This document shows positions 1-8,427 of a stretch of 64,000 nucleotides of DNA, piece after piece. The stretch spans positions 1 through 64,000 of the forward strand of contig JANMHB010000156.1 of assembly GCA_031374935.1 (NCBI GenBank), read 5' to 3'. The stretch comes from JACMLX01 sp031374935. GTDB lineage: Bacteria > Gemmatimonadota > Gemmatimonadetes > Gemmatimonadales > Gemmatimonadaceae. Numbering within the stretch: position 1 is the stretch's first letter; the number at the start of each line of letters is the position of its first letter. The notes beneath the pieces were generated by a model, which made no database searches, had not been told where the DNA came from, and saw nothing but the letters and a program-made list of their open reading frames with translations. The translations under genes and the position numbers were made by a program.

Positions 1-696
1 CTGCGCCACCTGCTTCACCACGAAACGGAACGTCGTCAGGTTGTCGGCGGTCGTCAGCGCATCGGCGTAGCGGAAGTCGATCTCGTGCTGGCCGTGCGCC
101 ACTTCGTGGTGACTCGCTTCCACCTCGAAGCCCATCTGCTCCAGCGTGTCGACGATCGCCCTCCTCGCCTCTTCGCCCAGGTCCACCGGCGCCAGGTCGA
201 AGTAGCCGCCCACGTCGTGCGTATCCGTCGTCGCCTTGCCGGCCGCGTCCTGCTTGAACAGGAAAAACTCCGCTTCCATGCCGGCGTTCATCGTGAAGCC
301 CATCGCCGCCGCACGGGCGAGGACCGCCTTGAGCCGCCCCCGCGGATCCCCGACGAACGGCGTCCCATCCGGCATCGAGATGTCGCAGATCAGCCGCGCC
401 ACCTGCGCCCCGGGCGGCCCGAACGGCAAGACCCGATACGTCGACAGGTCGGGCTTGAGCAGCATGTCGCTCTCCTCCACCCGCACGAACCCCTCGATCG
501 AGCTGCCGTCGAACAGGATGTCCCCGGCGAGCGCCTTGCCGAACTGGCTGCGCGGGATTTCGACGTTCTTGATCACGCCCAGGATGTCGGTGAACTGCAG
601 GCGGAGAAACCGGATGTCGTGTTCCCGGAGCAGCCCCTCGATCTCGGCGGCTCCGGCGGTCCGCAGCATCTGCGCGGCTGGTGTGTCTGGTGTCAT
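1..696 (-). CDS. glnA: Glutamine synthetase type I, N-terminal part, cut by window edge
   Basis: ATP-dependent condensation of glutamate and ammonia to glutamine in the cytoplasm. The 232 visible residues cover the N-terminal beta-grasp domain and the start of the catalytic domain. Seen: 'DGSSIEGF' at about residues 63-70, the loop that completes the neighbouring subunit's active site, and 'GMEAEFFLF' at about 140-148 with the metal-binding glutamates of the family. An 'ASHHEVAHGQHEID' stretch near the cut edge is also typical. The start at 696 gives a normal N-terminus (MTPDTPAAQML); no Shine-Dalgarno sequence is obvious upstream. The C-terminal half, including any adenylylation tyrosine, lies outside the window. 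Identification is secure; regulation cannot be judged from this fragment. Confidence 0.95.
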   Translation of the reverse strand, partial: MTPDTPAAQMLRTAGAAEIEGLLREHDIRFLRLQFTDILGVIKNVEIPRSQFGKALAGDILFDGSSIEGFVRVEESDMLLKPDLSTYRVLPFGPPGAQVARLICDISMPDGTPFVGDPRGRLKAVLARAAAMGFTMNAGMEAEFFLFKQDAAGKATTDTHDVGGYFDLAPVDLGEEARRAIVDTLEQMGFEVEASHHEVAHGQHEIDFRYADALTTADNLTTFRFVVKQVAQ

Positions 697-957
697 GACG
701 GAAAAGTACGCCCAGCCGTCAGCGCTGGCGCCGTCGTCGGTAGCATGTGGCCGAGGGACCAGCCGGTGTGGGTCGACTCGCGTCGGGGTGGGTCTGTGTA
801 GTCGGGCGCGCCACCTGCCGTGGCAGGTCCCCGGTCGGTTCCCGAGGAGTCAACGGCACTCTCGCGGCCCGCGTCAGCGAGGGAACCCTGGAGCGCGCTA
901 GATTGCTGGGTTATCACGGCGCAGCCCCGCGCCGCCCGCTCTCCTCCTAATCCAACC

Positions 958-1725
958 ATGTCGTCAGCCTTCTGTGCGGCCTGTGGCGCACAGCTTTCTT
1001 CCGGCGCCCGATTCTGTCATCGGTGCGGTCAAGCCGTTGGTGATGCCGTCGTTTCCGCAGGACTCCCGGTGGCGGGCGCGGCTCGCGTGCAAGCGCCCAA
1101 CCAGACTCTGCCGTGGGCCGTCGCCGCGATTGCGCTGCTGGCGCTGATCGCCCTCGTCGCGGGTCAACGCTTCGGCAAACGTCCCGCCGCTGAGCCATCC
1201 GTCGCCACCACACCGCAAAGCGCCGGACCGTTCGTCACCGACTCCACCGGTACCGCTGCAGGTGCCCCAGCCGAGCGCCCCGTCCGCGCCCCGGACATCT
1301 CCGCCATGAGCCCCGATGAGCGCGCCTTGCGTCTGTTCAACCGCGTTGTCTCGCTCGCCGAACAGGGCAAACGCGACTCGGTGCAGTTTTTCGCACCGAT
1401 GGCGCTGATGTCATTCCAGAGTCTGCCAGCGCCCACGGTGCTGCAGCGTTTCGAGCTCGGCCGCGTCGCGGAACTGGCGGAGGTGAAGGAGATCGCCACT
1501 GCGCAGGCCGACACGATTCTTGCGGGTTCCGCAACGCATCTGCTCGGACTGAGCCTTGCCAGTACGGCAGCCGGCATGCGAAAGGCCTACACCGCGCAGG
1601 CCGACTTCGATCGGCGGCTGATTGCCGCCAATGCCTCGGAACGCGCGAAGAACCTGCCCGAGTATCAAGTGACCCAGATCGATCTCGACAGCGCGCTCGC
1701 CCGTGCGCGACGGAACGTCAAGTGA
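958..1725 (+). CDS. Zinc-ribbon, single-span membrane protein of unknown function
   Basis: 255 residues. The N-terminus carries a compact zinc ribbon with four cysteines (C6, C9, C20, C23; CAAC and CHRC). A low-complexity linker and one transmembrane segment at about residues 51-68 (LPWAVAAIALLALIALVA) follow. The remaining 180 or so residues are predicted to lie outside the membrane and start with an Ala/Pro/Thr-rich linker. An N-terminal zinc ribbon plus one membrane span recurs in many bacterial proteins of unknown role. I do not recognise the C-terminal domain. The ATG at 958 was chosen because the cysteine motif starts right behind it; in-frame sequence upstream looks non-coding. No operon partner is evident. 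Confidence 0.8.
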   Translation: MSSAFCAACGAQLSSGARFCHRCGQAVGDAVVSAGLPVAGAARVQAPNQTLPWAVAAIALLALIALVAGQRFGKRPAAEPSVATTPQSAGPFVTDSTGTAAGAPAERPVRAPDISAMSPDERALRLFNRVVSLAEQGKRDSVQFFAPMALMSFQSLPAPTVLQRFELGRVAELAEVKEIATAQADTILAGSATHLLGLSLASTAAGMRKAYTAQADFDRRLIAANASERAKNLPEYQVTQIDLDSALARARRNVK

Positions 1726-2005
1726 CCGCGGGAAGCTCTGCAGAATTCGCGAGGGTTGCGTTGCCTGTGCTTCGGGGGTGCGCGCTAGGCGTGCGACCGA
1801 GGCAGCGCAGCGCGCTGCTACAGGGAGCGCAACGACGCGCCCACCCGCGAACCACGGGCAACCCGGAGGGCTGGACCGCGCTCAGCGAAATTCCAGCGTT
1901 GCATCTCGTTACCGGACGCATGTCCGGCGCCTCGTCGCGCCTTGGCCTTTCGCCAAGCGCGAACCAGCGCAACCCACGCCAATTCTGCAGATCTTCCTGA
2001 ACATC

Positions 2006-2845
2006 ATGGAACCGACTCGCACCATCACCGTCGCACACAGCCCCGACTCCGACGACGCATTCATGTTCTATGCGCTGGCCGAGGGAAAGGTGGACACCGA
2101 AGGACTGACCTACATCCACCAGCTGCAGGACATCGAGACGCTCAATCAGCGGGCCCGCAGGCAGGAACTCGAAGTCACAGCGGTCTCCATCCACGCGTTC
2201 GCGTACCTCGCGGATCACTACGCGCTGCTGCCGCACGGTGCATCGATGGGCGACAAGTACGGTCCGCGCGTCGTCGGGCGCATGAAGCGTGGGCCGGACG
2301 CCATCAAGGGCGCCCGGATCGCCGTGCCCGGGCCACTCACCAGCGCCTATCTCGCCCTACGACTCTTTGAGCCCGATTTCGAAGCGGTGTTCGTGCCATT
2401 CGACGAGATCGAAGATGCCGTGCTCGACGGCACTGTCGATCTCGGCCTGTTGATTCATGAAGGGCAGTTGACCTTTGGCGAGCGCGGCTTGCACATGCTG
2501 CTCGATCTCGGCGTCTGGTGGCACGAGGAAACAGAATTGCCGCTGCCCCTCGGCGGCAACGTGATTCGCAAGGATCTTGGTCCCGACCTCATCGGCATGA
2601 TCAGCCGGCATCTGCGTGAAAGCATCGCGTACGGACTCACGCATCGGCGTGCCGCACTCGACCATGCAATGAAGTACGCGCGTGGACTTGACCGCGGACA
2701 AGCCGATACCTTTGTGGGTATGTATGTGAATGAGTGGACCCTCGACTACGGCGATGCAGGGCGCGCCGCCGTGCAACTCTTTCTGCAGCGTGGTACGGAT
2801 GCGGGGTGGATTCCGCACACGGTCAACGTCGAATTCGCGGAGTAG
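2006..2845 (+). CDS. mqnD: MqnD-like 1,4-dihydroxy-6-naphthoate synthase
   Basis: 279 residues, the usual length of the MqnA/MqnD family, which has a periplasmic-binding-protein fold but acts as an enzyme in the cytoplasm. MqnD converts cyclic de-hypoxanthine futalosine to 1,4-dihydroxy-6-naphthoate in the futalosine route to menaquinone. Seen: 'VAHSPDSDDAFMFYAL' at the N-terminus, which corresponds to the SPCPNDTF-type start of MqnD, and 'LGLLIHEGQLTF' in the middle, typical of the family. The cysteine of SPCPND is replaced here, so a divergent paralogue with another substrate is possible. No other menaquinone gene is adjacent. ATG 2006 is preferred over longer upstream starts, whose sequence is arginine-rich and non-conserved in style. 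Confidence 0.75.
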   Translation: MEPTRTITVAHSPDSDDAFMFYALAEGKVDTEGLTYIHQLQDIETLNQRARRQELEVTAVSIHAFAYLADHYALLPHGASMGDKYGPRVVGRMKRGPDAIKGARIAVPGPLTSAYLALRLFEPDFEAVFVPFDEIEDAVLDGTVDLGLLIHEGQLTFGERGLHMLLDLGVWWHEETELPLPLGGNVIRKDLGPDLIGMISRHLRESIAYGLTHRRAALDHAMKYARGLDRGQADTFVGMYVNEWTLDYGDAGRAAVQLFLQRGTDAGWIPHTVNVEFAE

Positions 2846-2860
2846 TGCCGGTGTGCGTTG

Positions 2861-4606
2861 ATGCCTGACTTGCCGTTCCGCGGTCTCGACGCGTCGCTGC
2901 CTGGTGCACCGGCGCTCGGTCCGCCACCGCCGTTCGCCGAAGCGCCGGCCGGCGGTGCATCGCGCGGCGGTGGCACTCCCGACGACGGGGCGCGGTCACG
3001 GCGACTGCGGGCCTTGGCAACTGAAATCGAAACGCTGCCGACCACCCACGCGGCGTTCGCGCGATTGCTCACCGTGGCCATCGAAACGCTGCAGGGTGCC
3101 GGCGCATGGGTTGGACTCACCATGGAAGACTCCGACGCCTTGGTCGTGGTCGCAGCGCAAGGCGAAGTCCCGGTTGAAGCAGGAGCCAGAGTACCGCGCG
3201 ATCGCGCATTTGCGGCGCGGGCACTCACGGCGCACGCGGCGGTCTTCGCGGATCCCAGCACCGGTGTCCGGTGGAGTGACACTGTCATCGCACGCGTGCC
3301 GGTGCGCGCCGTCGCCGCACCGCTGCTGGTCGATGCGGAACATGCCGTCGGCGTCATCTCGATCATCGGCGGGCCGGCACGACTGTTCACGGTCGCCGAC
3401 GGAACGTTCGCGTTCGAACTTGGCTCGCTGGCCGCACTGGTGCTGCGCCGACGCGGCGCCGAGACACGACTCGGGAGCGACGAAACGACCGTCCGGAACG
3501 AATCGCCCTTCGTCGTCCCGATGCTGCTCGATGCAGCCGCGGCGCTGACGGTCGATGACTTCACGGCCGCCACGATCCATCGCCTCGAGGATCCCGCGCT
3601 GCTCGGCGTGAGCATCGCCGTCCGAGACCGGAGCACCGGCAGTGTCCGGTTTTCGGCGTCGCTCGGAGCGCTGGCGGCACTCCGCGGAGTGCGCACACCG
3701 CTGGACGCAGAAAGCGCCGAACAGCTTGGGCGACAGCGGCGCATCGTGCAGTTGGCCGACGCGCGACAGCTGGTGCCTGAAGGGTGGCGATCGCTGGTTC
3801 CAGCCCTGCCTGGCGCGTCGATCGCGTTGATCGATGAGGAGGTCGCAATCGGTCGTATCGACCTCGTGTTCGACCCAGACCGCGTGGTGCCACACGACGC
3901 GATGCGGCGAATCGAACAGCAGGCAGGCGCCCTCGCGCGCGCGCTCAGCGGACTGCTCGCGCGAGTCGCACGGACACCAACCGATCCCGGCCTCGAGTCA
4001 GTGCATGCACTCCGACGCACGCTCTCGGGCCGACTGCACGATCTGGCCTCCCCGATCGCCGGCATCAGCGCACTGTCCGAACTCCTGGCCGACGAATCAC
4101 TTCCCGCCGATCTGCTCGAACTGGTCGTGTTGATTCAACGGAGCGCAACCCGGGCGACAGATGCCATGCGGCTGCTGCGCGACCTGGCGGACGACGTCGA
4201 TGAGGAGATCGATCCCGTCGAGATTGGAGGGCTGGTCCGCGACATCGTGCGTCAGCGCGAAGAGACTCAACGTGCGCTGGCCATAACAGCCACGGTGTTC
4301 ATCGATCCATCTCTGCCGCCGGTGCCGTGGCCGGCTGGCGCGATGCGCGACTGGCTCGCCTCGGCGCTGGTCGCGTCCGAGACTGCCCTCCTCAGCGCCG
4401 CCCGGCGTCGGATCGATGTCCGCGCCGCACTCGACGGGAGCCTGGTCGTCCTCTCGGTCGCCGACGATGGCACGCCGATCGGGATCGTCCCTTCTGAATG
4501 GCAGCTGCACGGTGCTACCATATCCGTCATCCGGACCGACGATGGCCGCACCATTCGCCGCCTGGCGATCCCCCTCCGCATCGGCTCTCCTCAGTCGTAT
4601 TCGTGA
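2861..4606 (+). CDS. GAF-domain sensor with degenerate histidine-kinase core
   Basis: 581 residues, probably cytoplasmic, with no membrane span. A Pro/Ala/Gly-rich N-terminus is followed by a GAF-like domain (about 50-200), a second, less clear sensor region (about 210-370) and a HisKA-like helix pair with an intact H-box, 'LHDLASPIAGI' (near 395). The C-terminal part that should bind ATP lacks the N-box asparagine and the GLGL glycine box; only 'VADDGTPI' recalls the G1 box. It may therefore be a dimerising phosphotransfer protein or pseudokinase rather than an active kinase. Its stop overlaps the start of the HD-GYP response regulator by GTGA, so the two are translationally coupled and likely act together. 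Confidence 0.75.
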   Translation: MPDLPFRGLDASLPGAPALGPPPPFAEAPAGGASRGGGTPDDGARSRRLRALATEIETLPTTHAAFARLLTVAIETLQGAGAWVGLTMEDSDALVVVAAQGEVPVEAGARVPRDRAFAARALTAHAAVFADPSTGVRWSDTVIARVPVRAVAAPLLVDAEHAVGVISIIGGPARLFTVADGTFAFELGSLAALVLRRRGAETRLGSDETTVRNESPFVVPMLLDAAAALTVDDFTAATIHRLEDPALLGVSIAVRDRSTGSVRFSASLGALAALRGVRTPLDAESAEQLGRQRRIVQLADARQLVPEGWRSLVPALPGASIALIDEEVAIGRIDLVFDPDRVVPHDAMRRIEQQAGALARALSGLLARVARTPTDPGLESVHALRRTLSGRLHDLASPIAGISALSELLADESLPADLLELVVLIQRSATRATDAMRLLRDLADDVDEEIDPVEIGGLVRDIVRQREETQRALAITATVFIDPSLPPVPWPAGAMRDWLASALVASETALLSAARRRIDVRAALDGSLVVLSVADDGTPIGIVPSEWQLHGATISVIRTDDGRTIRRLAIPLRIGSPQSYS

Positions 4607-5676
4607 CGACCGCATTGCACGCGCTGGCCCCTAGGCCGGCACCTCCCCCGCTTGCGCGAATCCTCGTCGTCGACGATGACGAGTCGATCCGCGTGGCCAT
4701 GGTGCGCTTTCTCCAGCGCTGCGGCTACGGCGTGGAATCAGCGGCCAACGGCAGTGACGCACTCGATCAGATCGGTACGCATGCGTTCGACGCGATGATC
4801 TGTGACGTGCGGATGCCCGGACTCTCCGGACCGGAGCTGCTGCCGAGGGTGCTCGAGCACGATCCCAGTCTGGCAGTGCTCATGCTGAGCGCCGTCAATG
4901 ACGCGCCAACCGCCGCCAATGTTCTGGCGGGTGGTGCGGTGGACTATCTCGTCAAGCCGATCGAGTTGCGCGCGCTGCAGGATGCGGTGATTCGTGCCTT
5001 GGCGCGCCGACAGACCCGCCTCGAGAAGGAGCGATTCGACACCCGGATTCAGGCCGAGGTCGAGCTTCGCACGGCCGAACTGGAGAGGGAAAAGGAGTCG
5101 CTTCGCCGCTTGTCCGTCAGCGTCGTCGAGACGTTGATCATCGCCATGGAAGCGAAGGATGTCTATCTGCGAGGGCACTCGCAGCGGGTGGCTGATCTGG
5201 CGGCCGATATCGCGATGGAGCTGGGACAGGATCACGACACGGTCGAGCGGATTCGTCTGGCGGGGCGCCTGCACGACGTGGGCAAGATCGGAATCCGCGA
5301 AGAGATCCTCAACAAGCCCTCGGCGCTCACCGTCGCCGAGTTCGAACACGTCAAACAGCACGTGCGCATCGGCATGGAGATTCTCCGCCCGCTGCAGCAG
5401 CTCGATCATGTGCTCGAATTCATCCATGATCATCACGAGCACTGGGATGGCAGCGGCTACCCTCGCGGCGTAGAGGGTGAGCGGATCACGCTTGGTGGAA
5501 GAATTCTGGCGGGCGCCGACGCCTTCGACGCCCTCACCTCCCAGCGCGCCTACCGCGACCCGATGCGCGCCGACGACTCCCTGGCCTATCTCGGCACTGT
5601 CGCAGGCGCCCTCCTCGATCCTCAGGTCGTCACCGCTCTTCAGGTCGTCATGACCCGGCGGCTCGCCGCCAGCTGA
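4603..5676 (+). CDS. Response regulator with HD-GYP phosphodiesterase output (RpfG type)
   Basis: 357 residues from the GTG at 4603, which overlaps the upstream sensor's TGA. The receiver domain (about 18-135) keeps the acidic pocket 'VVDDDES', the acceptor aspartate in 'MICDVRMPG' and the lysine in 'YLVKPIE'. A short coiled-coil linker rich in Glu and Arg follows. The HD-GYP domain (about 180-350) has 'GRLHDVGKIGI', 'HHEHWDGSGYP' and the downstream 'DAFDALTSQRAYR'. Such proteins hydrolyse cyclic di-GMP, and phosphorylation of the receiver usually controls the activity. The partner should be the upstream GAF sensor. An alternative ATG further upstream would overlap the sensor heavily and adds non-conserved residues. 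Confidence 0.93.
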   Translation: MTTALHALAPRPAPPPLARILVVDDDESIRVAMVRFLQRCGYGVESAANGSDALDQIGTHAFDAMICDVRMPGLSGPELLPRVLEHDPSLAVLMLSAVNDAPTAANVLAGGAVDYLVKPIELRALQDAVIRALARRQTRLEKERFDTRIQAEVELRTAELEREKESLRRLSVSVVETLIIAMEAKDVYLRGHSQRVADLAADIAMELGQDHDTVERIRLAGRLHDVGKIGIREEILNKPSALTVAEFEHVKQHVRIGMEILRPLQQLDHVLEFIHDHHEHWDGSGYPRGVEGERITLGGRILAGADAFDALTSQRAYRDPMRADDSLAYLGTVAGALLDPQVVTALQVVMTRRLAAS

Positions 5677-5747
5677 GGCACTCGCCCGGGCCTGCGCAGT
5701 CCGTTTGGGGCAAACGTTTCCGCCCCCGGCAGCGTACAACGGACACT

Positions 5748-7259
5748 ATGTCAGACCAATCACTGGACCGCCCGACCGGAACGCTCGGGCGTTTTGCTGT
5801 CGCCGTCGCTCTCGCCGTCGCTGTCGCCCTGGCCAGCACCGCCATCGGCGCTCAGACGCCGCGCGCGCCTCTTCGGCCTGCAACCGCTGATACGCTCGCC
5901 CTCTCCTTCGACGCCGCCGTGCTTCGCGCGCTGCGCGACGGTGAAGAGGTCCGCTCAGCCAACACCTCGATCGACATCGCCGACGCCCAGATCGGCCTCG
6001 CCCGCTCCACCGGCCTGCCGCAGCTGCGGCTCAACAGCGGCTACAATCAGGTCGTCGAGAATGCGCGCGCGGCCATCGTCGGCGCAGTCTTCGCACAGGC
6101 GTACAACTACACCGCCAGTGCTCAGCTCTCGCAGCCACTGTTCCTCGGTGGGCGGGTGGTTGCCGGGTCCAAGGCGGCCAATGCTGCGCGCGGCGCCGCC
6201 CGGGCCAGTACGGCCGAAGTTCGAGGGCAGGTCGTGGTGGACGTGGAACGGGCGTATCTGAACGCGTTGTTCACCAACCGACTGATCGCCATTCAGCAGA
6301 GCAACCTGCAGCTCGCCACCGCGCGGGTCGCTCAGGCGCAGCAGCTCGAAACGGCCGGCCGCGCGTCGCGATACGACGTGCTGCGGCTCAAGGTGGAACG
6401 GGCCAATCTCGAGCCGGCAGTGGTCCAGGCGCAGAACGACTACGCGATCGCAGTGCTCAACTTGCGACGATTGGTGAATGTCCCCGCCGAGCGGGCGATG
6501 ATCCTGACGTCGGAGCTCGATACGCTGGCGCTCCGTCGCCTGCTGGCGACGGTCGACACCGCGCCGACGGTCGGTCCAGCGCGCGCGGCCGTTCGGGCCG
6601 CCGAGATGACGCTGGCGGCGCGACAGGCTGGCGTCTCCGTTGCACGCGCGGATCTGCTGCCGTCCATCACCGCCACGCTCTCCTCGGGCTTCCTGGCTCT
6701 GCCCGGCAGCAACGGATTGCCCACCACTCGGGGCGCCACCAGCAATTCGTTCTGCCCGCCCGGGTCCGCCGCGACGAGGCTCTGTCAGAACAACGGCTGG
6801 TTTACCGATCGCAACTTCGGCTTTCAGGTCACCTGGCCGATCTTCGATGGGCTGCGCACCAAGGCCAACATCGAGAATGCACACGCGCAGGTTGATCAGT
6901 CGAACATCCAGCTGGCGCTGGTGCGCGAACAGGTGGCGCTCGAAGGGGCCGCGGCCCGCGCTGAGTTCGGACGCGCCCGGACGCTGTTCGACGCACGACG
7001 CGAAACCGTGGCCGAAGCCACCGAGGCCTATGATCTGGCCGTGTTGCGCAACACGCGGGGCGTCGGCACGACGCTCGACGTCTCCGATGCACAATTGAAT
7101 CTGGTGCGTGCGCAGGTGAATGCCGCACGCGCCATCTATGACGTATTCCTTGCCGCCGCCGAACTGGCGCGGGCGACTGGTCGCCCGATTCCGTTGCCTG
7201 ATGGCGGCGCGATGCGCATCACTGACCGTGGAGCCGATCGTGTCACGACGGATCGCTGA
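5748..7259 (+). CDS. TolC-family outer-membrane efflux protein
   Basis: 503 residues. A signal peptide (hydrophobic Ala/Val run around residues 15-35, cleavage near AIGAQ) is followed by two outer-membrane-efflux-protein repeats rich in long helices. TolC trimers form the exit duct of tripartite pumps. 'YNQVVENARAAIVGAVFAQA' and the 'NYTASAQLSQPLFLGGRV' stretch are typical of the beta-strand/helix junctions. It is the first gene of a three-gene pump operon with the adaptor and RND permease. ATG 5748 is the only plausible start before the signal peptide. A 15-bp palindrome, CGTTTG-GGG-CAAACG, lies upstream at 5702-5716 and could be a repressor site. A hairpin sits within codons 8-15 (see separate entry). 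Confidence 0.93.
   Translation: MSDQSLDRPTGTLGRFAVAVALAVAVALASTAIGAQTPRAPLRPATADTLALSFDAAVLRALRDGEEVRSANTSIDIADAQIGLARSTGLPQLRLNSGYNQVVENARAAIVGAVFAQAYNYTASAQLSQPLFLGGRVVAGSKAANAARGAARASTAEVRGQVVVDVERAYLNALFTNRLIAIQQSNLQLATARVAQAQQLETAGRASRYDVLRLKVERANLEPAVVQAQNDYAIAVLNLRRLVNVPAERAMILTSELDTLALRRLLATVDTAPTVGPARAAVRAAEMTLAARQAGVSVARADLLPSITATLSSGFLALPGSNGLPTTRGATSNSFCPPGSAATRLCQNNGWFTDRNFGFQVTWPIFDGLRTKANIENAHAQVDQSNIQLALVREQVALEGAAARAEFGRARTLFDARRETVAEATEAYDLAVLRNTRGVGTTLDVSDAQLNLVRAQVNAARAIYDVFLAAAELARATGRPIPLPDGGAMRITDRGADRVTTDR
5769..5795 (+). terminator. Terminator-like hairpin inside the first codons of the tolC gene
   Basis: CGCCCGA (5769-5775), 9-nt loop, TCGGGCG (5785-5791), then TTTT. 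It looks like an intrinsic terminator but overlaps codons 8-15 of the tolC-type gene. It could attenuate transcription when translation does not follow closely, or end read-through from the HD-GYP gene. It may also be chance in GC-rich DNA. Confidence 0.4.
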
Positions 7260-8427
7260 CGTTTTCCCCCGCGCGCGCCTCGTGGCCGGCGCCGCGCTGC
7301 TTCTCCTAAGCGCCTGCTCCAAAACCGGTGACACGGCCGAGGCCAAACCCGCTCCGGGCGCACCGCGTGGCGCCACCGGCGCGGCCCCCGACGGACGTCC
7401 CGGTGGACCGGGGGGCGGGCGCGGCGGCGTGGTGCTCGCAGCCTCCGACGTGGCGACCCTCAAGGCCGGTGTGATCGAGAACGCCGTGGCGGTGTCCGGC
7501 AATTTGCGCCCGATCGAAACGATTCAGGTGCGCAGCCGGCTCAATGGCGACATCAGCGGGGTTTACGTGCAGGAAGGACAGCGGGTCAGCGCGGGTCAGG
7601 TCCTCGCGCGCTTCGAATCGAGTCAGCAGGAGAGCGGCCGGCGCGGTGCCGAGGCCGAGCGCGAGGCGGCACGGGCCCAGCTGCAGACAGCCACCTGGAC
7701 GGCCGAGCAGTCCGCCGCCCTGTTCAAGGCCGGTGCCATCGCGGAACAGGAGAATCGTGCCGCGCAGCAATCGGTGATTGCCGCGCAGGCTGCCGTCGCC
7801 GCCAGCGAGGCGCGCCTCGGCTCGGCCACCGCGGCAGCCGGCGATACCCGCGTCCTGGCGCCGGCCAGCGGCATCATCGATGTCCGCAGTGTGCAGCCCG
7901 GTGAGCGTGTGTCGATCAGCACGCCGCTGTTCACCCTGGTGCGCAATGAAAGTCTGGAACTGGCCGCCAACGTGCCCGCGCGCCTGGCCAATCTGGTCCA
8001 ACCCGGTCAGCTGGTGCGTCTCAACTTCGACAATCGCACCGTCGAATCACGTGTCGCGCGCGTCAGTCCGACGGTGGATCCCGTCTCCCGAAGTGTGACC
8101 GTCTACGTGCGGGTGCCCAACGCCAACGGCATCATCAAGGGTAACACGTTCGCCAGTGGCCGCGTGATCGGTGAGCGCCGGAACGGTGCGCTGCTGGTGC
8201 CGACGACGGCGATCCGCCAGTCGCAGAGTGCTGATGCCCCACCGTTCGTCTGGCGCCTCGCCGGTGGGGCGCTCGAAAAGCGCAACGTCATTCTCGGCGT
8301 CGTCGATGACGGGAACGGCGTGGCGGAAGTGAAGGAGGGGCTCGTGGCCGGCGATCGTGTCATCGTCGGCAACGTCGGAGCACTCGGCAACGGCGCCAAG
8401 GTCACCATTGCAGGCGGAAAATCATGA
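7240..8427 (+). CDS. RND efflux periplasmic adaptor (membrane-fusion lipoprotein)
   Basis: 395 residues from GTG 7240. A GGAG six bases upstream supports this start over ATG 7201 or GTG 7228. The N-terminus has a lipobox, 'LLLSAC', so the mature protein is probably anchored by lipid. A Gly/Pro/Ala-rich linker follows, then the biotinyl-lipoyl half ('VRSRLNGDISGVYVQEGQRV'), an alpha-helical hairpin with many Ala/Gln/Glu, the second lipoyl half ('VLAPASGIIDVRSVQPGERV') and a beta-barrel plus membrane-proximal domain. It bridges the inner-membrane RND pump and the TolC duct. It overlaps the tolC end by 20 bp, and its stop overlaps the RND start by ATGA. Confidence 0.93.
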   Translation: MSRRIADVFPRARLVAGAALLLLSACSKTGDTAEAKPAPGAPRGATGAAPDGRPGGPGGGRGGVVLAASDVATLKAGVIENAVAVSGNLRPIETIQVRSRLNGDISGVYVQEGQRVSAGQVLARFESSQQESGRRGAEAEREAARAQLQTATWTAEQSAALFKAGAIAEQENRAAQQSVIAAQAAVAASEARLGSATAAAGDTRVLAPASGIIDVRSVQPGERVSISTPLFTLVRNESLELAANVPARLANLVQPGQLVRLNFDNRTVESRVARVSPTVDPVSRSVTVYVRVPNANGIIKGNTFASGRVIGERRNGALLVPTTAIRQSQSADAPPFVWRLAGGALEKRNVILGVVDDGNGVAEVKEGLVAGDRVIVGNVGALGNGAKVTIAGGKS

